Shown here piece after piece: positions 58,881-64,000 of a stretch of DNA of 64,000 nucleotides (its first letter is position 1; each line of letters opens with the position of its first letter). Below the pieces are notes generated by a model. It saw nothing but the letters and a program-made list of their open reading frames with translations, searched no databases and had not been told where the DNA came from. The translations under genes were made by a program, and so were the position numbers. The DNA comes from Escherichia marmotae. Lineage in GTDB: Bacteria > Pseudomonadota > Gammaproteobacteria > Enterobacterales > Enterobacteriaceae. The stretch is from the NCBI RefSeq assembly GCF_002900365.1, contig NZ_CP025979.1:3534001-3598000 (forward strand), read 5' to 3'.

Positions 58881-60530
58881 ATGAAAAATATCAATCCAAC
58901 GCAGACCGCTGCCTGGCAGGCACTACAGAAACACTTCGATGAAATGAAAGACGTTACGATCGCTGAGCTTTTTGCTAAAGACGGCGATCGTTTTTCTAAG
59001 TTCTCCGCAACCTTCGACGATCAGATGCTGGTGGATTACTCCAAAAACCGCATCACTGAAGAGACGCTGGCGAAATTACAGGATCTGGCGAAAGAGTGCG
59101 ATCTGGCTGGCGCGATTAAGTCGATGTTCTCTGGCGAGAAGATCAACCGTACCGAAAACCGCGCTGTACTGCACGTGGCGCTGCGTAACCGTAGCAATAC
59201 GCCGATTCTGGTTGATGGCAAAGACGTGATGCCGGAAGTCAACGCGGTGCTGGAGAAGATGAAAACCTTCTCGGAAGCGATTATTTCTGGTGAGTGGAAA
59301 GGTTATACCGGCAAGGCAATCACTGACGTGGTAAACATCGGTATCGGTGGTTCTGACCTTGGTCCGTACATGGTGACTGAAGCGCTGCGCCCGTACAAAA
59401 ACCACCTGAACATGCACTTCGTTTCTAACGTCGATGGGACTCACATCGCAGAAGTACTGAAAAAAGTGAATCCGGAAACCACCCTGTTCCTGGTGGCGTC
59501 TAAAACCTTCACTACTCAGGAAACTATGACCAACGCCCACAGTGCGCGTGACTGGTTCCTGAAAGCGGCTGGCGATGAGAAGCACGTTGCGAAACACTTT
59601 GCGGCGCTCTCCACCAACGCGAAAGCTGTTGGCGAGTTTGGTATTGATACCGCTAACATGTTCGAGTTCTGGGATTGGGTCGGCGGTCGTTACTCTCTGT
59701 GGTCAGCGATTGGTCTGTCGATTGTTCTCTCCATCGGTTTTGATAACTTCGTTGAACTGCTTTCCGGTGCACACGCCATGGACAAGCATTTCTCCACTAC
59801 TCCGGCAGAGAAAAACCTGCCTGTACTGCTGGCGCTGATCGGCATCTGGTACAACAATTTCTTTGGCGCGGAAACTGAAGCGATTCTGCCATACGACCAG
59901 TATATGCACCGTTTTGCGGCGTACTTCCAGCAGGGCAATATGGAATCCAACGGTAAGTACGTTGACCGTAACGGTAACGTGGTGGATTACCAGACTGGCC
60001 CGATTATTTGGGGTGAACCAGGTACGAACGGTCAGCACGCGTTCTACCAGTTGATTCACCAGGGAACCAAAATGGTGCCGTGCGATTTCATCGCCCCGGC
60101 TATCACCCATAACCCGCTCTCTGATCACCACCAGAAACTGCTGTCTAACTTCTTCGCTCAGACCGAAGCTCTGGCGTTTGGTAAATCCCGCGAAGTGGTT
60201 GAGCAGGAATACCGTGATCAGGGTAAAGATCCGGCGACGCTCGATTATGTTGTGCCGTTCAAAGTGTTCGAAGGCAACCGCCCGACCAACTCCATTCTGC
60301 TGCGCGAAATCACCCCGTTCAGTCTGGGTGCCTTGATTGCGCTGTATGAGCACAAAATCTTTACTCAGGGCGTGATCCTGAACATCTTCACCTTTGACCA
60401 GTGGGGCGTAGAGCTGGGTAAACAACTGGCGAACCGCATTCTGCCGGAGCTAAAAGATGATAAAGAAATCAGCAGCCACGATAGCTCGACCAATGGTCTG
60501 ATTAACCGCTATAAAGCGTGGCGCGGTTAA
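58881..60530 (+). CDS. pgi: Glucose-6-phosphate isomerase
   Basis: A 549-residue glycolytic enzyme converting glucose 6-phosphate and fructose 6-phosphate. Both family signatures are present: the phosphate-binding NIGIGGSDLGPYMV near residue 152, and FDQWGVELGKQLA near 506. The catalytic Glu lies in QGNMESNGK near 355. I use ATG 58881 (MKNINPTQTAAW), two codons inside a longer frame. It is independent of lysC, which diverges. Confidence 0.97.
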   Translation: MKNINPTQTAAWQALQKHFDEMKDVTIAELFAKDGDRFSKFSATFDDQMLVDYSKNRITEETLAKLQDLAKECDLAGAIKSMFSGEKINRTENRAVLHVALRNRSNTPILVDGKDVMPEVNAVLEKMKTFSEAIISGEWKGYTGKAITDVVNIGIGGSDLGPYMVTEALRPYKNHLNMHFVSNVDGTHIAEVLKKVNPETTLFLVASKTFTTQETMTNAHSARDWFLKAAGDEKHVAKHFAALSTNAKAVGEFGIDTANMFEFWDWVGGRYSLWSAIGLSIVLSIGFDNFVELLSGAHAMDKHFSTTPAEKNLPVLLALIGIWYNNFFGAETEAILPYDQYMHRFAAYFQQGNMESNGKYVDRNGNVVDYQTGPIIWGEPGTNGQHAFYQLIHQGTKMVPCDFIAPAITHNPLSDHHQKLLSNFFAQTEALAFGKSREVVEQEYRDQGKDPATLDYVVPFKVFEGNRPTNSILLREITPFSLGALIALYEHKIFTQGVILNIFTFDQWGVELGKQLANRILPELKDDKEISSHDSSTNGLINRYKAWRG

Positions 60531-60555
60531 TCATCGTGCATTTCTGATGCCGATA

Positions 60556-60670
60556 TGTAGGCCGGATAAGGCGTTCACGCCGCATCCGGCAACCGGTGCC
60601 TGATGCGACGCGGTCGCGTCTTATCAGGCCTACAGGTCGATGCCGATATGTACATCGCATTCGGCAATTA
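60556..60670. repeat. REP elements downstream of pgi
   Basis: GTAGGCCGGATAAGGCGTTCACGCCGCATCCGGC and the opposed GCCTGATGCGACGC...GCGTCTTATCAGGCCTAC form one BIME unit. A degenerate third part ends at GCATTCGGCAATTAATAC. It is the same family as the aceA-aceK array. Confidence 0.88.
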
Positions 60671-60700
60671 ATACATAGCTCGATTGACTAAATAGCCTTA

Positions 60701-60732
60701 AAAACAATGTCGACTATAAGTCGGCATTGTTT
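60701..60732. terminator. Hairpin between pgi and yjbE
   Basis: ACAATGTCGAC and TCGGCATTGT pair with one mismatch around TATAAG, followed by TTT. It is a plausible end for the pgi transcript. The remainder of the gap, 60733-61040, is AT-rich leader/promoter DNA for yjbE without a gene. Confidence 0.55.
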
Positions 60733-60912
60733 TATCAGATAAATCCCCTTGCCGGTGATTTAACGAAAATCATACCGTGAGGTTAATCCTAAAATATATT
60801 TTTAGTCTGTGTTAATTTCAGAAAATACGCAGGGAATTTATTTTTATATTTATTTTAACTGAATGATTTAACTGATTGTTTTTATATTATAAAAATATAT
60901 AGTTGATATTCA

Positions 60913-60981
60913 TTCCAATTATCCTAAAACCCCTTCACTAATTCCCCGCGGCGTAATTCGCATGCTTTAGTTGTGTATACT
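60913..60981 (+). promoter_or_regulatory. yjbE promoter region with possible RcsB box
   Basis: TATACT (60976-60981) is a good -10 about 60 bases before yjbE. TTCCAATTATCCTA (60913-60926) partly matches the RcsAB/RcsB box and keeps the ATCCTA half. yjbEFGH is activated by RcsB in E. coli, so this is where a site is expected. Confidence 0.4.
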
Positions 60982-61040
60982 CGATCCCGCCCGAAATGTT
61001 TTTGGGTAAATCTCCATTCATTCAATGAAGGGAAATTGTT

Positions 61041-61283
61041 ATGAAAAAAGTTCTGTATGGCATTTTTGCCATATCTGCGCTTGCGGTGGCTTCTGCGTGG
61101 GCTGCACCTGTACAGGTGGGCGAAGCGGCAGGGTCAGCAGCAACGTCGGTTTCAGCGGGTAGTTCCTCTGCGACCAGCGTCAGCACCGTAAGCTCGGCGG
61201 TGGGCGTCGCGCTCGCGGCAACCGGTGGCGGTGATGGTTCTAATACCGGGACCACAACAACCACGACCACCAGTACTCAGTAA
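61041..61283 (+). CDS. yjbE: Small exported Ser/Thr/Gly-rich protein YjbE
   Basis: An 80-residue protein with a signal peptide (KKVLYGIFAISALAVASAWA, cleavage after AWA). The mature part is only about 58 residues and is built from Ala/Ser/Gly/Val repeats (GSAATSVSAGSSSATSVST) ending in a run of Thr. There is no Cys and little charge. It heads the yjbEFGH operon, which raises exopolysaccharide when expressed in E. coli. The role of YjbE is unknown. AAGGGAAATTGTT precedes the ATG. Confidence 0.92.
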   Translation: MKKVLYGIFAISALAVASAWAAPVQVGEAAGSAATSVSAGSSSATSVSTVSSAVGVALAATGGGDGSNTGTTTTTTTSTQ

Positions 61284-61350
61284 TAAAGTATGTATCCCCA
61301 GAATAATTCGAGTCATCGCATCTGTGGCTTGAGGTATGAAGGGATTTACC

Positions 61351-61373
61351 ATAACCACACTCCGGTGTGGTTA
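61351..61373 (+). promoter_or_regulatory. Hairpin between yjbE and yjbF
   Basis: ATAACCACAC and GTGTGGTTAT form a 10-bp perfect stem with a short CCG loop. The following TTCTG is not a proper T run, so it is more likely an mRNA-stability or partial-termination element that lets yjbE exceed yjbFGH. Confidence 0.5.
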
Positions 61374-61396
61374 TTCTGCCCCTCTGGAGAAGAGTC

Positions 61397-62035
61397 GTGA
61401 AGCGACCTGCACTCATTCTTATCTGCCTGTTATTACAGGCCTGTTCAGCCACTACTCAAGAACTGGGCAACTCACTGTGGGACAGCCTGTTCGGTACGCC
61501 GGGCGTTCAGCTTACGGACGATGATATTCAAAATATGCCCTACGCCAGCCAGTATATGCAGCTTAATGGCGGTCCACAGTTATTTGTCGTTTTGGCCTTC
61601 GCTGAAGACGGACAACAAAAATGGGTTACTCAGGATCAGGCCACCCTCGTTACGCAACATGGTCGTCTGGTGAAAACCCTGCTCGGTGGCGACAACCTGA
61701 TTGAAGTAAATAATCTTGCTGCCGATCCGCTGACCAAACCCGCACAAATCGTTGATGGCACAACCTGGACTCGCACGATGGGCTGGACCGAGTACCAGCA
61801 GGTGCGCTACGCCACAGCTCGTTCAGTCTTTAAATGGGATGGTACTGACACCGTCAAAGTCGGCAGCGATGAAACCCCGGTTCGCGTGCTGGATGAAGAA
61901 GTCTCCACCGATCAGGCGTGCTGGCATAACCGTTACTGGATCGACAGCGAAGGACAAATTCGCCAGTCGGAACAGTATCTCGGTGCAGATTATTTCCCGG
62001 TGAAAACCACGCTCATCAAGGCAGCAAAACAATGA
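61397..62035 (+). CDS. yjbF: YjbF lipoprotein (GfcB/YmcC-like, exopolysaccharide operon)
   Basis: A 212-residue predicted outer-membrane lipoprotein. The signal peptide RPALILICLLLQAC ends in a lipobox LQAC with Cys near residue 16. It belongs to the YjbF/GfcB family linked to group 4 capsule and exopolysaccharide export. The start is GTG 61397 with GAAGAG upstream. The frame extends ten codons earlier into the hairpin. yjbG overlaps the stop as ATGATT. Confidence 0.92.
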   Translation: MKRPALILICLLLQACSATTQELGNSLWDSLFGTPGVQLTDDDIQNMPYASQYMQLNGGPQLFVVLAFAEDGQQKWVTQDQATLVTQHGRLVKTLLGGDNLIEVNNLAADPLTKPAQIVDGTTWTRTMGWTEYQQVRYATARSVFKWDGTDTVKVGSDETPVRVLDEEVSTDQACWHNRYWIDSEGQIRQSEQYLGADYFPVKTTLIKAAKQ

Positions 62036-62769
62036 TTAAACAAACAATTGCAGCGTTGCTTTTGAGCGTAGGGATGTCATCGGTCTTGGCGGCGGGAACC
62101 GTCAAGGTGTTTAGCAATGGTAGTCGCGAGGCAAAAACGCTGACGGGCGCAGAGTATTTAATCGATCTGGTGGGGCAACCACGACTGGCAAATAGCTGGT
62201 GGCCCGGTGCGGTGATTAGCGAAGAGCTGGCAACGGCGGCGGCATTGCGTCAACAGCAGGCGTTGCTGGCACGACTGGCGGCGTTGACCGCAGATTCCAG
62301 CGGTGATGATGCCGCCGCCATTAACACCTTACGCCAGCAAATTCAGGCGTTGAAAGTGACGGGCAGGCAAAAAATCAATCTTGATCCCGATATGGTGCGC
62401 GTTGCCGAACGCGGTAACCCGCCGTTGCAGGGCAACTACACGCTGTGGGTCGGATCTCCGCCGTCAACGGTCACGTTGTTTGGGCTTATTAGTCGTCCAG
62501 GCAATCAGCCATTTACCCCAGGTCGTGACGTGGCGAGTTACCTCTCCGGTCAGAACCTGCTTAGTGGTGCGGATCGCAGCTACGCATGGGTTATTTATCC
62601 AGACGGTCGCACGCAAAAAGCGCCGGTGGCTTACTGGAACAAGCGTCACGTAGAGCCGATGCCCGGCAGCATTATTTATGTTGGCCTGGCGGACTCCGTC
62701 TGGAGTAAGACGCCAGACGCCCTGAACGCCGACATTCTTCAGATTCTGACGCAGCGGATACCCCAATAA
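62032..62769 (+). CDS. yjbG: YjbG periplasmic protein (GfcC-like)
   Basis: A 245-residue protein with signal peptide IAALLLSVGMSSVLAAG, so probably periplasmic. It belongs to the GfcC/YmcB family of capsule-linked proteins. The mature part contains GRDVASYLSGQNLLSGADRS, and a WWPGAVISEELATAAALRQQ area begins a helical region. It overlaps yjbF by four bases and yjbH by one base, giving a tightly coupled operon. Confidence 0.92.
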   Translation: MIKQTIAALLLSVGMSSVLAAGTVKVFSNGSREAKTLTGAEYLIDLVGQPRLANSWWPGAVISEELATAAALRQQQALLARLAALTADSSGDDAAAINTLRQQIQALKVTGRQKINLDPDMVRVAERGNPPLQGNYTLWVGSPPSTVTLFGLISRPGNQPFTPGRDVASYLSGQNLLSGADRSYAWVIYPDGRTQKAPVAYWNKRHVEPMPGSIIYVGLADSVWSKTPDALNADILQILTQRIPQ

Positions 62770-64000
62770 TGAAAAAAAGACATCTGCTTAGCGTACTGGC
62801 GCTGGGCATTAGCGCGGCCTGCTACGGCGAAACGTATCCTGCGCCTATCGGGCCGTCGCAATCAGATTTCGGCGGCGTCGGTTTGTTGCAAACGCCCACC
62901 GCCCGTATGGCGCGGGAAGGGGAGCTTAGTCTCAACTACCGCGATAATGATCAGTACCGTTATTACTCAGCTTCAGTGCAACTCTTCCCGTGGCTGGAAA
63001 CGACGTTGCGCTATACCGACGTGCGTACCAGACAGTACAGCAGCGTCGAAGCGTTCTCTGGCGACCAAACGTATAAAGATAAAGCCTTCGATCTTAAACT
63101 GCGTTTGTGGGAAGAGAGTTACTGGATGCCGCAGGTGGCTGTTGGCGCGCGGGATATCGGCGGTACGGGGCTGTTTGATGCGGAATATCTGGTCGCCAGC
63201 AAAGCCTGGGGGCCGTTCGATTTCACGCTCGGCCTGGGGTGGGGATATCTGGGCACCAGCGGTAACGTGAAAAATCCGCTCTGTTCAGCCAGTGACAAAT
63301 ATTGCTATCGCGATAACAGCTATAAACAGGCGGGTTCTATCGACGGCAGCCAGATGTTCCACGGCCCGGCCTCGCTGTTTGGGGGAGTGGAATACCAGAC
63401 GCCCTGGCAGCCGCTGCGCCTGAAACTGGAGTATGAAGGCAATAATTATCAGCAGGATTTTGCTGGGAAGCTGGAGCAAAAAAGTAAGTTTAACGTCGGG
63501 GCGATTTATCGCGTTACCGATTGGGCCGACGTTAACCTTAGCTATGAACGTGGCAACACCTTTATGTTTGGCGTCACGCTGCGCACCAACTTTAACGATC
63601 TGCGCCCGTCGTACAACGATAACGCCCGACCGCAATACCAGCCGCAGCCGCAGGATGCCATTTTGCAGCATTCGGTGGTGGCGAATCAGTTAACGCTGTT
63701 GAAATACAACGCCGGGCTTGCCGATCCGCAGATCCAGGTGAAAGGCGATACGCTGTATGTTACCGGCGAGCAGGTGAAATATCGCGATTCGCGCGAAGGG
63801 ATCATTCGTGCCAATCGGATCGTGATGAACGATCTGCCGGATGGGATCCGCATGATCCGTATAACGGAAAATCGGCTTAATATGCCGCAGGTGACCACCG
63901 AAACGGATGTCGCCAGCCTGAAAAATCATCTTGCCGGAGAGCCGCTGGGTCATGAAACAACGTTGGCGCAAAAACGCGTCGAACCGGTGGTGCCGAAGTC
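62769..64000 (+). CDS. yjbH: YjbH outer-membrane protein (GfcD-like), 3' end beyond the window
   Basis: The frame from ATG 62769 stays open to the window end, 410 codons of a protein near 700 residues in K-12. A signal peptide (HLLSVLALGISAACYG) is followed by the conserved GPSQSDFGGVGLLQTPTARM and alternating aromatic strands (SVQLFPWLETTLRYTD) typical of a beta-barrel. The GfcD/YmcA family has a role in exopolysaccharide export. The start overlaps the yjbG stop by one base. Confidence 0.92.
   Translation, partial: MKKRHLLSVLALGISAACYGETYPAPIGPSQSDFGGVGLLQTPTARMAREGELSLNYRDNDQYRYYSASVQLFPWLETTLRYTDVRTRQYSSVEAFSGDQTYKDKAFDLKLRLWEESYWMPQVAVGARDIGGTGLFDAEYLVASKAWGPFDFTLGLGWGYLGTSGNVKNPLCSASDKYCYRDNSYKQAGSIDGSQMFHGPASLFGGVEYQTPWQPLRLKLEYEGNNYQQDFAGKLEQKSKFNVGAIYRVTDWADVNLSYERGNTFMFGVTLRTNFNDLRPSYNDNARPQYQPQPQDAILQHSVVANQLTLLKYNAGLADPQIQVKGDTLYVTGEQVKYRDSREGIIRANRIVMNDLPDGIRMIRITENRLNMPQVTTETDVASLKNHLAGEPLGHETTLAQKRVEPVVPK

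Overview
The window is Escherichia coli (or Shigella) chromosome. It is the rpoBC / rrnE / metA-aceBAK-metH / lysC-pgi region near 90-91 min on the K-12 map. RpoB, RpoC, the ribosomal proteins, MetH, Pgi and most others match the K-12 proteins as I recall them almost residue for residue, and the gene order is the K-12 order with a few local differences. No database search was run. All comparisons with K-12 are from memory.

Layout. 1-10960: end of rplK, then rplA, rplJL and rpoBC with the L10 leader and the rplL attenuator. 11070-16700: thiamine operon thiCEFSGH on the minus strand, headed by a TPP riboswitch. 16748-20970: rsd | nudC hemE nfi yjaG hupA. 20975-25063: yjaH, then the divergent zinc-stress genes zraP | zraSR with two sigma-54 promoters. 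25060-28073: purHD on the minus strand with a PurR box. 28245-33620: a complete rRNA operon (rrnE by position) with tRNA-Glu in the spacer. 33705-47812: broken yjaB, metA, aceBAK, iclR, metH, yjbB, pepE. 47813-54960: an accessory L-sorbose PTS operon (sorCDFBAME plus a shikimate-dehydrogenase-like gene) between pepE and rluF. 54961-60530: rluF, yjbD, an accessory nucleotidyltransferase, lysC, pgi. 61041-64000: the yjbEFGH exopolysaccharide operon, with yjbH cut by the window end.

Differences from K-12. Three K-12 genes are missing at their expected places: yjaZ/htrC (rpoC-thiH), yjaA (rrnE-yjaB) and arpA (aceK-iclR). Loss of arpA also coincides with a changed AceK C terminus. Lack of both arpA and yjaA points to the B2/F/G side of the E. 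coli phylogroup scheme rather than A or B1. yjaB carries a one-base frameshift. sorD has a stop at codon 5, so sorbose growth may depend on a TTG restart. The most striking difference is upstream of lysC. The lysine riboswitch expected there is not recognisable, and a promoter-like element lies only about 100 bases from the lysC start, next to a lysC allele that looks diverged from K-12.

Functionally the window joins the transcription/translation core (L11-L1-L10-L7/L12, RNA polymerase, rRNA), cofactor and nucleotide synthesis (thi, pur, hemE), one-carbon/methionine metabolism (metA, metH), acetate growth (aceBAK under IclR), lysine synthesis, and a mobile sugar-utilisation block. I see no insertion sequence, prophage or CRISPR array.
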